Positions 8,075 to 16,462 of a DNA stretch of 64,000 nt are shown in pieces. The position numbers were made by a program, and so were the translations under genes. This DNA is from Aerococcus suis. GTDB lineage: Bacteria; Bacillota; Bacilli; Lactobacillales; Aerococcaceae. The stretch lies in NCBI RefSeq assembly GCF_900176325.1, contig NZ_FWXK01000007.1, forward strand, positions 19,846 to 83,845. The letters run 5' to 3'. The notes under the pieces are model-generated. The model did no database searches. It saw nothing but the letters and a program-made list of their open reading frames with translations, and was not told the DNA's origin. Position 1 is the stretch's first letter, and every line of letters starts with the position of its first letter.

Positions 8075-9292
8075 TTAACGTGTCATTTTGTCATCTGATT
8101 CTGAATCAATTTTGTGGTCTAATTTGTCTAATTGTTTACGAGCAAAGTCACGGCCACCTAAACCAAATGATAGGGCAAACGCAACAGCTAAACCACCAAT
8201 GATGAATAAGAATGCTGTATTAACAATGCTTGAAGCAAAGTCTAATTGTTCTAAAGCCATGAATACTGCAAAAACAGCGAAGATAGCTTTAACAATTTCA
8301 GCAATCCATTTAGAATGTGTGTTTTCAGCAATGAAGTTTCCTACGAAACGTCCACCGAAGATACCTAATCCTAAAATAATTAAAGCAATTAATACATTAG
8401 GGATGTAGGCGATTAATGCTGAACCAACTGTATTTAAAACATCTAAGTTTAAAGCATTTAATGCTTCAACAGTGAAGAATAGACCAATAACAACTGACAC
8501 AACTTGGCCAATAATTTTAGCGAAGTCTACAGGTTTTGTAGAACCTTTTTCTTCAACGTATTTAGATAATTCATTAATACCAGTACCATCTAATAAGCTA
8601 GTAACTAATTGACCAACAACTTTTGCAATTACCATACCTACAGCTACTAAGATAACAGCAACTAAGATATTTGGAATAACAGATAATACTGTATTTAATA
8701 ATTCAACAATTGGGTTCGTAATTGATTCAATACCTAATGCTTCTAAACCAACAATTGCGATTGGGATAATCACTAAGGCAAAAACAACATTTCCTAATGC
8801 GTTAGCAACAGGTGTTTTATGTCCAGATGATTTAGAACCAGTAAATTTGTTAACGTAACGATCAACATTAACCGTTGTTGCTAAGTTAACAGCTAATTGT
8901 TTCACGATGCGAGCAACAAAGAAACCAATAGCAAAAATAATACCAGCAATAAATAATTTTGGAATAAATTGTAATACCGTATCCGTCATGTTACGGATTG
9001 GATCAGCAATTGATTGTAAACCAAATGTATCAAAAATTCCTGGTAAGAAGAATACCCATACTAAGTAGTAAAGCACTTGAGCGATTGATTCAATAGTGTT
9101 TGTTGCACTTTCATTTGAATCCGCTACATTCCAACTTACTAATCTGTCTTGTAAACCAGCGGCGCTCGCTGCTTTAACGACTGCTTTTTTCACTACTTTG
9201 GCAAGTGCCCAAGCAATGATAATCAATACAATTCCAAATAAAATGGTTGGAATTGCAGATAATAGGTCTTGACCTAACTGTGTAAAGTCCAT
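8075..9292 (-). CDS. Mechanosensitive ion channel-type membrane protein (conserved TM-helix repeat family)
   Basis: A 405-residue protein with at least eight hydrophobic helices arranged as repeated hairpins separated by similar loops (LSAIPTILFGIVLIIIAWAL, IPKLFIAGIIFAIGFFVARI, IPNILVAVILVAVGMVIAKV, IPNVLIALIILGLGIFGGRF). This internal repeat is typical of the CmpX/YdcE-like proteins grouped with small-conductance mechanosensitive channels. The C-terminal tail (about 25 residues) is charged. ATG 9292 is chosen because AAGGAGAGAAAAATA precedes it; an in-frame ATG at 9325 does not fit an SD. It is monocistronic. An osmotic-release role is inferred from family only. Confidence 0.8.
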   Translation of the reverse strand: MDFTQLGQDLLSAIPTILFGIVLIIIAWALAKVVKKAVVKAASAAGLQDRLVSWNVADSNESATNTIESIAQVLYYLVWVFFLPGIFDTFGLQSIADPIRNMTDTVLQFIPKLFIAGIIFAIGFFVARIVKQLAVNLATTVNVDRYVNKFTGSKSSGHKTPVANALGNVVFALVIIPIAIVGLEALGIESITNPIVELLNTVLSVIPNILVAVILVAVGMVIAKVVGQLVTSLLDGTGINELSKYVEEKGSTKPVDFAKIIGQVVSVVIGLFFTVEALNALNLDVLNTVGSALIAYIPNVLIALIILGLGIFGGRFVGNFIAENTHSKWIAEIVKAIFAVFAVFMALEQLDFASSIVNTAFLFIIGGLAVAFALSFGLGGRDFARKQLDKLDHKIDSESDDKMTR

Positions 9293-9476
9293 TATTTTTC
9301 TCTCCTTCTTTCTGTAAAATTTCAAAATAATACCTATAGTCCAATAGTAAAGAATTCCTTAAATCAACTCAACTAATATGGTCTTAATTTCTTAAATTTC
9401 TTTAAATACACTATGATTTAGAACAATTATTGTACTATAGAATTTGTTATTAACTGATATACGCTGTTTTAGACAC

Positions 9477-9509
9477 AAAAAAAGTGCCCTGAACAATGAT
9501 TCAAGGCAC
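9477..9509 (-). terminator. Terminator after khpB/jag
   Basis: GTGCCCTGAA (9484-9493) pairs with TTCAAGGCAC (9500-9509) with one mismatch. The A run 9477-9483 is the minus-strand T tract. It ends the rpmH-rnpA-yidC-khpB operon. Confidence 0.8.
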
Positions 9510-9525
9510 AAAAATCGTTTTTTTA

Positions 9526-10614
9526 TTAATTGACATATTTAACCACTAAATAACGATGAGGTTCGCGACCTTCAGAGTGAGTAGAAATATGTTGATAACG
9601 AGCTAATTGAGAATGGACAATTTTCCGTTCAGATGCAGGTAATGGATCTAAATAAACAGGTTCTTGCGTTTCTGTTACTCGGTCCGCAGTTTTGCGAGCT
9701 AAATGTTCCAACGTTTTTTCGCGCCGTTCACGATAATCACCAACATTTACCATCACATGGACACGATTACGCACATGACGATGTGTTAACACTTTAGCTA
9801 GTGTTTCTAGTGAATTGATAATTTTACCATGTTTACCAATAACCAAACCAGGTTTATCCGTATTTAAATGATAAATGATTTCATCACCATAATCTTCAAC
9901 ATCTACGGTAATAGGTGCAAGGTAAGCGTCGCAAACATCCATTAAATAGCGAGCGACTTTTTCAATATTTTCGACTTCAGAAGCTGATTCTTCTTCGTCG
10001 CCTTCATCAATCGTCATATCATTAGACGGTTCTGATTCAGCCATTACTGGTTCTTGAGTTTCTTCATGATTGGCATCATCAGATACAGTATCGACATCAT
10101 TTTCAGCGGTTAAATCACCAGCAACGGCTCCCGAAACATCTAGAGAGTCTTTGTCATCATTAGGATCTGACAAATCGCCTTCTTCAGGATTGACTACTCC
10201 AGAAGGTTCTTCGTCATCTGATGTCACAACACTAGGATTGTCAACGACTGCCACTGATTCATCATCTGTTTGAATCGCTGCAGAAGTCTCTTCATCATCT
10301 AAAACAATGACATCTTTATCAGTATCGACTGTTTTTCCTTCATTAAACATATCTGTTTCTTCAATAGTAGCCGTTGATTGTGTCGCTGGTTTTTCAACGC
10401 CAGTTGTTTCACGAGTTGTATGAACATCTTCCGCTTCAGGAGTTTCTGGGAAAGTCACTTCAATAATGGCATCTTTAGCACCAATTCCTAATAATCCTTT
10501 ACGATCGCGTTGAATGATATCAATTTGTACCATACTACGTTCAACTTGATATTTTTCTAATGCTTGACGTACAGCCTCTTCAAGTGTTTCCGCCTGAAAT
10601 TTTTCTTTTTTCAT
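9526..10614 (-). CDS. khpB: RNA-binding protein KhpB/Jag (SpoIIIJ-associated), with long acidic linker
   Basis: A 362-residue protein with the Jag_N domain at residues 1-52 (ending KGLLGIGAKDAIIEV), a KH-type domain (GLVIGKHGKIINSLETLAKV) and a C-terminal R3H domain (RREKTLEHLARKTADRV to the end). KhpB binds RNA and influences cell division and wall synthesis in related cocci. Between the N-terminal and KH domains lies an insertion of about 160 residues very rich in Asp, Glu, Ser and Thr, much longer than the basic linkers in many homologues. It follows yidC by 17 bases in the conserved origin-proximal operon. AGGAGG precedes ATG 10614. Confidence 0.95.
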   Translation of the reverse strand: MKKEKFQAETLEEAVRQALEKYQVERSMVQIDIIQRDRKGLLGIGAKDAIIEVTFPETPEAEDVHTTRETTGVEKPATQSTATIEETDMFNEGKTVDTDKDVIVLDDEETSAAIQTDDESVAVVDNPSVVTSDDEEPSGVVNPEEGDLSDPNDDKDSLDVSGAVAGDLTAENDVDTVSDDANHEETQEPVMAESEPSNDMTIDEGDEEESASEVENIEKVARYLMDVCDAYLAPITVDVEDYGDEIIYHLNTDKPGLVIGKHGKIINSLETLAKVLTHRHVRNRVHVMVNVGDYRERREKTLEHLARKTADRVTETQEPVYLDPLPASERKIVHSQLARYQHISTHSEGREPHRYLVVKYVN

Positions 10615-10631
10615 GACGATCCTCCTAATTC

Positions 10632-11471
10632 TTATCGTTTACGTGGGTGACGTTTGGCTTTTTCTAATCGACGTTGTAAATCACGTTTTTTACGTGCTTC
10701 TTCTTCTCGTGCTTCACGTTTTTTATATGGGTTATTTAATAGTAAGGTTTGAATAATCATAAATCCTGTACTTGCTACCCAGTATATCGCAATTGCACTA
10801 GGTAAAGAAACCCCCATAAATAGAATTAATAGTGGCATAATCCACTGCATTACGGCACCTTGACTTGGATTAGGGGTACCAATCATCATTAACTTAGAAT
10901 TATACCAAGTTAATAGAGCGGCAATTATCGGTACGATAAAATAAGGATCTGGTTGGCCTAATTGCATCCATAAGAAATGACTATGTGAAATCACTTCTGT
11001 CCGGCTAATCGCTTGATACAATGCCATCAAGATTGGTAACTGAATAATTAAAGGTAGAAAACTAGCAAACGGATTATAATCATATTTTTCATTTAATTTG
11101 GCTAACTCAGTTTGTAGTTTTTCTTGCGTTTCAGGGTCTTTAGAAGAGTATTTTTGTCGCAACTCTTGCATTTCTGGTTGGACAATTTGCATCTTCTCAG
11201 TTGTTTTATTTTGATAAATAGTTAATGGGATTAAAATAATTCGAATAATTAAGGTAATAACAATAATCGCTAAACCATAATTATCACCTAATATGTCAGC
11301 TAACCAAATAATAAAACGTGACAAATTATAAATAATGCCACGATCCCAAATTCCAGTTGAATTTTCGGTAATTGGTTCGCGGACTGATTGGCCACAAGCT
11401 GCTAAAAATAACGATACACTAGCAATCAATGCCGTTAATCGCCACATGCGTTTGTTAGTCTTTAATTTCAC
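10632..11471 (-). CDS. yidC: Membrane protein insertase YidC/OxaA (SpoIIIJ type)
   Basis: A 279-residue insertase with a lipoprotein signal peptide (lipobox LAAC, Cys near residue 26) and five following hydrophobic segments. A charged cytoplasmic loop (KTTEKMQIVQPEMQELRQKY) lies after the first of these, and the tail is highly basic and can contact ribosomes. This matches Gram-positive YidC1/OxaA1. Translation starts at GTG 11471 with GGAGG 8 nt upstream. It lies in the order rpmH-rnpA-yidC-khpB, standard for Firmicutes origins. Confidence 0.96.
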   Translation of the reverse strand: MKLKTNKRMWRLTALIASVSLFLAACGQSVREPITENSTGIWDRGIIYNLSRFIIWLADILGDNYGLAIIVITLIIRIILIPLTIYQNKTTEKMQIVQPEMQELRQKYSSKDPETQEKLQTELAKLNEKYDYNPFASFLPLIIQLPILMALYQAISRTEVISHSHFLWMQLGQPDPYFIVPIIAALLTWYNSKLMMIGTPNPSQGAVMQWIMPLLILFMGVSLPSAIAIYWVASTGFMIIQTLLLNNPYKKREAREEEARKKRDLQRRLEKAKRHPRKR

Positions 11472-11489
11472 GATGATATCCTCCGCTAA

Positions 11490-11843
11490 TTATGGATGAC
11501 TAGGGTCTTCTGTAAATAGATGGCTCAGACGCATCACATGGATTAAACTGCTCTTCACTTCAGCCGTTGACATTTTATCAGCGGGTTTACGAGCAATCAC
11601 AATAAAATCAACATCTGATTTAATATAGGGCTTCAACTCATAAATTGCTTGGCGAACTTTACGCTTCACTGCGTTTCGATGGACAGCATTTCCAATTTTC
11701 TTCCCAACAGAAATACCAATTCGAAAATGAGCTTGCTCTTTTGGCAAATGATAAATGACAAATTGTCGATTCGCTTTACTTTTGCCATGATTAAATACCA
11801 TTGAAAAATCTTGTTCTGATTTCACACGATATGACTTACGCAT
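11490..11843 (-). CDS. rnpA: Ribonuclease P protein component
   Basis: A 117-residue basic protein that assists the RNase P RNA in tRNA 5' maturation. The signature FRIGISVGKKIGNAVHRNAV followed by KRKVRQA (the RNR-type motif) is present. Start ATG 11843 gives MRKSYRVKSEQDF, the usual N-terminus. It lies 51 bases after rpmH, with a weak terminator between that could reduce rnpA relative to rpmH. Confidence 0.97.
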   Translation of the reverse strand: MRKSYRVKSEQDFSMVFNHGKSKANRQFVIYHLPKEQAHFRIGISVGKKIGNAVHRNAVKRKVRQAIYELKPYIKSDVDFIVIARKPADKMSTAEVKSSLIHVMRLSHLFTEDPSHP

Positions 11844-11867
11844 CTTTCATTTGCCCCCTATAAATAC

Positions 11868-11895
11868 AAAAAAGACCACAGCGTTCTGTGATCTT
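11868..11895 (-). terminator. Intrinsic terminator/attenuator between rpmH and rnpA
   Basis: AAGACCACAG (11872-11881) pairs with CTGTGATCTT (11886-11895) with one G-U pair, and an A run on the left gives minus-strand T residues. It touches the rpmH stop codon and probably lets only part of the transcripts reach rnpA. Confidence 0.65.
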
Positions 11896-12028
11896 ATCTA
11901 GAAATAACTTTTCTTCCTTTACGACGACGAGATTTTAGAACGCGACGTCCATTTTTTGTTTGCATACGTTTACGGAAGCCATGAACTTTACTACGTTTAC
12001 GTTTTTTTGGTTGATAGGTTCTTTTCAT
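11894..12028 (-). CDS. rpmH: 50S ribosomal protein L34 (bL34)
   Basis: A 44-codon gene with the invariant L34 sequence start [20 protein letters not shown] and a basic end GRKVISR. The usual family length is 44-45. ATG 12028 is preceded by AGGAGGTGCAACTATA. It is the first gene of the leftward rpmH-rnpA-yidC-khpB operon, facing away from dnaA, which is the conserved origin arrangement. It is too short to appear in a 60-residue ORF scan. Confidence 0.97.
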   Translation of the reverse strand: MKRTYQPKKRKRSKVHGFRKRMQTKNGRRVLKSRRRKGRKVISR

Positions 12029-12084
12029 TATAGTTGCACCTCCTATGTTCTTCTACTGCGTTAGTTAGATAACGCGACTATAAT

Positions 12085-12113
12085 AGTATAATTTAAAATT
12101 TGGTTGAATTCAA
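12085..12113 (-). promoter_or_regulatory. Promoter of the rpmH operon
   Basis: Minus-strand TTGAAT (12108-12113), 17 bp, TATACT (12085-12090), about 57 nt upstream of the rpmH start. Confidence 0.65.
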
Positions 12114-12119
12114 TCATTT

Positions 12120-12582
12120 TTTCAAATTTTAACACTCACAATCGTTATTTTAGCACAGTTTTTACCACTAAACAATTGCCATTTTAGCTTAAACGTCATC
12201 CCCACCTGTGTAAAAATCATAAACAGTCCTGTTAATTTACATTTATTCACATGTGATTATCAACACCTCATACACAGACTTTTCCAACTATCCACAAATT
12301 GGTAAAACTTATACACAGCTGTGCATAACAAGACAAATTCCCTTTCTTTAAAGGTTTATTTAACGAATTTTTATCCACAGATAAAAAGAAATGCACATTT
12401 TTTCTTTTGTTTCCCACAAGGTGTGGATAACTTTATCCTTACTTTGGGAAAAGTTTTTTCTTTTTCTCACATATCTGTGGAAAATTATCATCTGTTCATG
12501 TTAAAATAATGAAGCATCGGCTTGTGGATAATTTTAAACAAGCCTCTCGTTTTTATTATCTCTATAAAGGAGAATCAAAATT
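12120..12582. other. Chromosomal replication origin region (oriC), rpmH-dnaA part
   Basis: AT-rich, gene-free sequence with DnaA boxes. Perfect TTATCCACA or its reverse complement occurs at 12371-12379 (+), 12422-12430 (-) and 12523-12531 (-). One-mismatch boxes occur at 12243-12251, 12288-12296, 12309-12317, 12320-12328 (-) and 12476-12484 (-). The pair at 12309-12328 is inverted around a GC centre. The last box (12523) sits in the loop of a hairpin GGCTTGT/ACAAGCC (12519-12544) just before dnaA. Together with the dnaA-dnaN boxes this is the origin. Confidence 0.9.
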
Positions 12583-13935
12583 ATGAAAGAAATGGAGCAG
12601 CTTTGGGCATATGTCAAGCAACATTTTGAAAAAGAACTGTCAAAAGGAAGCTTTGAAACTTGGATTTTAGCTTTAACGCCAACTGACTTTGATGGTAAAA
12701 ACCTTCATATTAATGCCCCAAGTGAATTACACAAAAAACATATTGAAAATTACTATTTAATTACGATTAAACAAGTGATTTTCGAATACTTAAATCGCGA
12801 AGTGAATGTTTATATTCACCTCGAAAACTCAAATAATCATATTCAAATGGGAAATGGTGGGAATTCTTCTAATAGTAATACAGAAGTTATTCATAACCCT
12901 TCCAAGGACCAATTAAACCCTAAATACACTTTTGACAATTTTATTGTTGGTGAAGGGAATAAAATGGCTCATGCTGCCGCCCTAGCTGTAGCTGAAGGAC
13001 CTGGACGCGATTATAATCCACTATTCTTCTTTGGTGGTGTGGGACTAGGTAAAACGCACTTAATGCAAGCAATTGGGCATGAAGTATTACGGATTAACCC
13101 AGAAGCACGTGTTAAATATGTCACTAGTGAAACATTCACCAATGATTTCATTAATGCGATTCGAACGAATACGACGGATCAATTCCATAAAGACTATCGG
13201 ACCGTTGATATGCTATTGGTTGACGATATTCAATTTATTGGTGGAAACAAACAATCCACCCAAGAGGAATTTTTCCATACCTTTAATGCTCTTTATAACA
13301 ATAATAAACATATTGTCTTAACAAGTGACCGTGATGCTAGTCAGATTCCTGAATTAGAGGATCGTTTAGTTTCCCGCTTTAAACAAGGATTATCAACGGA
13401 TATTACGCCACCTAATCTTGAAACACGGATTGCCATTTTACGTAATAAAGCGACCGTTAATGGCTTAGATATTCCGGATGACACATTAAGTTATATTGCA
13501 GGTCAAATTGATTCCAATATTCGTGAATTAGAAGGCGCTCTAACAAGTGTTCAAGCTTATGCTGTCATGAATCAAGAAGATTTAACACCAAACATCGCCG
13601 CTAAAGCATTACGTTCTTATCAATCGAATCAACCAAAAACTGCACCTTCTATACCGTTTATTCAACAAACGGTTGCTCAATATTTCAATTTAGAAGTTGC
13701 GGACTTAAAAGGTAAGAAACGCGTGCGTACTATTGTTGTTCCGCGACAAATTGCGATGTATCTTGCTAGAGAAATTACCGAATCCTCTCTACCTAAGATT
13801 GGACAAGAATTTGGTGGGAAAGACCATACAACGGTATTACATGCTTATGAGAAAATGGCAGAAGAAGTCCAAAAAAATAGCGATATTCGTCGCGATATTG
13901 ACAGTATTAAAAAATTACTGGAAAATAGTCATTAA
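12583..13935 (+). CDS. dnaA: Chromosomal replication initiator protein DnaA
   Basis: A 450-residue AAA+ initiator of normal length. It has domain I (EQLWAYVKQHFEKELSKGSF), a variable Asn/Ser-rich linker (about residues 85-110), Walker A GGVGLGKT at 151-158, Walker B LLVDDIQF around 211-218, and the C-terminal DnaA-box-binding domain with the KDHTTVLHAY signature. AAAGGAGAATCAAAATT precedes the ATG. DnaA boxes on both sides, including one in a hairpin just upstream, suggest autoregulation. Confidence 0.99.
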   Translation: MKEMEQLWAYVKQHFEKELSKGSFETWILALTPTDFDGKNLHINAPSELHKKHIENYYLITIKQVIFEYLNREVNVYIHLENSNNHIQMGNGGNSSNSNTEVIHNPSKDQLNPKYTFDNFIVGEGNKMAHAAALAVAEGPGRDYNPLFFFGGVGLGKTHLMQAIGHEVLRINPEARVKYVTSETFTNDFINAIRTNTTDQFHKDYRTVDMLLVDDIQFIGGNKQSTQEEFFHTFNALYNNNKHIVLTSDRDASQIPELEDRLVSRFKQGLSTDITPPNLETRIAILRNKATVNGLDIPDDTLSYIAGQIDSNIRELEGALTSVQAYAVMNQEDLTPNIAAKALRSYQSNQPKTAPSIPFIQQTVAQYFNLEVADLKGKKRVRTIVVPRQIAMYLAREITESSLPKIGQEFGGKDHTTVLHAYEKMAEEVQKNSDIRRDIDSIKKLLENSH

Positions 13936-14098
13936 TTCGCTATTGTGGATAAAAGAGAAAGAAGATAAATTGTTTTCCACAAGTTATGCACATGTGGAAA
14001 ACCTTTATCCATCCACTTTTTAGCCTTTTTCCACAATGTTAACAAGACCTACTATTACTATTATTTATTATTAAGAAGAATAAAAGGAGCTTACACCT
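13936..14098. other. oriC, dnaA-dnaN part: second DnaA-box cluster
   Basis: Five DnaA boxes in about 90 bp: TGTGGATAA 13944-13952 (perfect, minus), TTTTCCACA 13973-13981, TTATGCACA 13984-13992, TGTGGAAAA 13993-14001 (minus) and TTTTCCACA 14027-14035. Boxes at 13984 and 13993 are directly abutting and inverted. With the upstream cluster this makes a bipartite origin around dnaA, as known in Bacillus. Confidence 0.85.
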
Positions 14099-15256
14099 AT
14101 GATGAAATTTACGATTAATCGAAGAATCTTTGATCAAGCGTTAAAAGTCGTTGCTAAAGCTGCTTCTAGTAAAACACCAATTGATGTGTTAAAAGGCATT
14201 AAAATTTTAGCAACTAGTTCAGGTATTTTATTAACCGGTTCTGATGCCACAATTACGATTGAAGATTTTATTAGTTCAGATAATGATCAAAATCAATTAA
14301 CGATTACTGAAAAAGGAGCTATTATTTTAGATAGTTCATTATTAAGTAGTTTAATTTCGAAATTACCTGGTGAACAAGTAACGTTAGAAGTCACCAGCAA
14401 TTTCCAAACAGTGATTGCTTCTGGAAATTCAGAATATACTTTAAATGGTCAAAATCCAGATGATTACCCACGTTTACCAGAAATTGATCCTTACTCAACC
14501 TTTAAAATTCCAGGTAATCTCTTCAAAAAAGTGATTAATCAAACCATTATTTCCGTTTCAACGAATGAAATTCGTCCTATATTTACCGGAATTCATGTGG
14601 AATTAAGTAATAATGACTTAAAATTAGTCGCAACCGACTCTCATCGTTTAAGTCAACGAATTGTTCCATTAGAAAGTCCAAAAGATATTGGTGATGAGCC
14701 AATTGTATTAAATATTCCAGGAAACAGTTTGAGTGAATTAAAAAAAATTGTAAGTGATGATGAAGACATTGATATTCAAGTCACAAATAATCAGATTTTA
14801 TTTAAAGTTGGTACGACTTCGCTATACTCTAATTTATTAGAAGGCATGTTCCCTAATACCGATAATCTATTAACGAATAGTGAAGATACGATTTTAGATA
14901 TTTCTTCTACACAATTAATTTCTGCAGTTGCCAGAGCCAAAGTCTTACTCGCATCTGGCTCAAATAAAGTGGTTAAACTAGAATTAGATGAAAATAAAGT
15001 CGTTCTCTCTGGTCACTCTGCTCAAGTGGGTAATTTCGAAGAAGAATTGGACATTTTAGGTGCGGATGGTAATCCATTATCCATTTCCTTTAACCCTGAT
15101 TACTTAGAATCTGCCTTGAAAACATTCGATGGCCAAGATGTTCGAATTAAATTCCAAACAGCATCTCGCCCATTCTTAATTGTGCCGAAAGAATCTGCAG
15201 ATAGTTTCGAAATGTTGCAACTAATTACACCAATCCGTACACCAGGAAGTATGTAA
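14099..15256 (+). CDS. dnaN: DNA polymerase III beta subunit (sliding clamp)
   Basis: A 385-residue clamp with the three-domain beta fold typical of DnaN; the C-terminal segment ends LQLITPIRTPGSM, matching the conserved clamp C-terminus. It tethers polymerase III and other partners to DNA. AAAAGGAGCTTACACCT precedes two adjacent ATG codons, and the first is used. It is separated from dnaA by an origin DnaA-box cluster. Confidence 0.98.
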   Translation: MMKFTINRRIFDQALKVVAKAASSKTPIDVLKGIKILATSSGILLTGSDATITIEDFISSDNDQNQLTITEKGAIILDSSLLSSLISKLPGEQVTLEVTSNFQTVIASGNSEYTLNGQNPDDYPRLPEIDPYSTFKIPGNLFKKVINQTIISVSTNEIRPIFTGIHVELSNNDLKLVATDSHRLSQRIVPLESPKDIGDEPIVLNIPGNSLSELKKIVSDDEDIDIQVTNNQILFKVGTTSLYSNLLEGMFPNTDNLLTNSEDTILDISSTQLISAVARAKVLLASGSNKVVKLELDENKVVLSGHSAQVGNFEEELDILGADGNPLSISFNPDYLESALKTFDGQDVRIKFQTASRPFLIVPKESADSFEMLQLITPIRTPGSM

Positions 15257-15292
15257 GATAATATATATTAAAAATAGAAAGAAGCGTCAGAG

Positions 15293-15460
15293 ATGAAAAA
15301 TAAGTTAATTCCTATCTTTAGTATTATTACGGTCTTAGCAATGTTTAGTATTCAACAAATTGATGAACGACAAATGGTCTCTATTATTTTATTAGTGCTT
15401 ATCACGATATTGAGCTTAGGTAGTATCATTTATTTAAGCAAATCATCTCATGATGACTAA
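15293..15460 (+). CDS. Small hypothetical membrane protein (55 residues)
   Basis: ATG 15293 opens a 55-codon frame ending TAA. The product has two hydrophobic segments (about residues 5-20 and 29-48) separated by a short charged loop (QQIDERQ) and ends in a polar tail (KSSHDD). The ribosome binding site is weak (GAAAGAAG). It lies 36 bases after dnaN, before a strong bidirectional terminator, so it would be cotranscribed with dnaN. It matches no family I recognise, and in many relatives the S4-domain gene sits here instead. Confidence 0.5.
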   Translation: MKNKLIPIFSIITVLAMFSIQQIDERQMVSIILLVLITILSLGSIIYLSKSSHDD

Positions 15461-15501
15461 CTGGCGCTTTAAAGGCGAGTAAAAATTTTTATTAACAAAC
15501 A

Positions 15502-15550
15502 ACCCCCATAAAGTAGTGTCACTTTTTTAAGTCCTACTTTATGGGGGTTA
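15502..15550. terminator. Bidirectional terminator between dnaN side and rbsK
   Basis: A long stem AACCCCCATAAAGTAG / CTACTTTATGGGGGTT, with A/T runs flanking it. It serves rightward transcripts from dnaA-dnaN and leftward ones from the rbsR-rbsK pair. Confidence 0.85.
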
Positions 15551-15572
15551 TTTTATGTAATATTTTAAATAA

Positions 15573-16457
15573 TTAAAGTTGAGCTTCGGCAGCCTGTAAT
15601 TCCTCTAAAGTTGGAATACCACCTTGAGCACCAAGTTTTTGGACGGATAAACTAGCTGCAAGATTGGCCTGTTTAATCGCATCAGCTAGAGACAGCCCAT
15701 TTATTAAACCAACAACTAAAGCACCATTAAACGTATCCCCCGCACCAGTTGTATCCAGTGGTTGGGTTTTAAAACTAGGAATAAAGCATTCCGTCATTCC
15801 ATTATGATAAATTGCTCCTTGGTCACCTAAAGTAACAATTAACTTATTAGGATGAGCAGCTAAACTTTCAGACAAAGTTTGATTGGGGAAAATGAGTTCC
15901 CGTTCAGCTTCATTTGGGGTTAAATAAGTCACTTGATGGATTAATTCAGGATCTAGTTGTGTAGCAGGTGCTGGATTGAGTAAAACAGGAATCTCATGCG
16001 CCGCACAGTAATGGATCACTTGTTCATTAATGTTTAAGTTGATTTCTTGTTGAAGGACGACGAAATCAACATCTTGTAATTGTTTCTCTAAGGCAGCTTC
16101 TGAAGGAAAGGTTATATGATGATTAGCACTAGGCACTACAATAATCCGATTGTCATTGTCATATAACGTAATATGAGCACTTCCTGATGGACCAGGTACC
16201 ATTTGCATATCTGAAATATCGATATGATGACGCTTAAAATTTGCGAGAATTTTTTGACCAAAATCGTCATCACCAACCGCGCCAATCATTTTCACATTTC
16301 CACCAAGGCGGGCAGCAGCAATAGCTTGATTGGCTCCTTTGCCACCAAAATCAATACTGAAATGCTCTCCTAGAACGGTTTCTCCTTGCGCAGGAATTTG
16401 ACTGGATTGGACGGTAAAATCAGTGGAACAACTTCCGATGACGGCAATTTTTCCCAT
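15573..16457 (-). CDS. rbsK: Ribokinase (PfkB family)
   Basis: A PfkB-family sugar kinase of about 294 residues. The N-terminal substrate motif GGKGANQAIAAARLG and the C-terminal ATP/anion-hole motif LDTTGAGDTFNGAL with the catalytic Asp fit ribokinase, which makes ribose-5-phosphate. ATG 16457 follows AAAGGATGATTACC; an ATG at 16466 overlaps that site. It sits directly after a LacI-type regulator. No ribose transporter or rbsD is beside it, so the regulator-kinase pair was probably inserted into the origin cluster; substrate specificity is inferred. Confidence 0.88.
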   Translation of the reverse strand: MGKIAVIGSCSTDFTVQSSQIPAQGETVLGEHFSIDFGGKGANQAIAAARLGGNVKMIGAVGDDDFGQKILANFKRHHIDISDMQMVPGPSGSAHITLYDNDNRIIVVPSANHHITFPSEAALEKQLQDVDFVVLQQEINLNINEQVIHYCAAHEIPVLLNPAPATQLDPELIHQVTYLTPNEAERELIFPNQTLSESLAAHPNKLIVTLGDQGAIYHNGMTECFIPSFKTQPLDTTGAGDTFNGALVVGLINGLSLADAIKQANLAASLSVQKLGAQGGIPTLEELQAAEAQL

Positions 16458-16462
16458 GGTAA

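Noticed and set aside
12321..12509. 62-codon rightward ORF in oriC
   Set aside because: It runs through three DnaA boxes and has no plausible SD; it is open by chance in AT-rich DNA.
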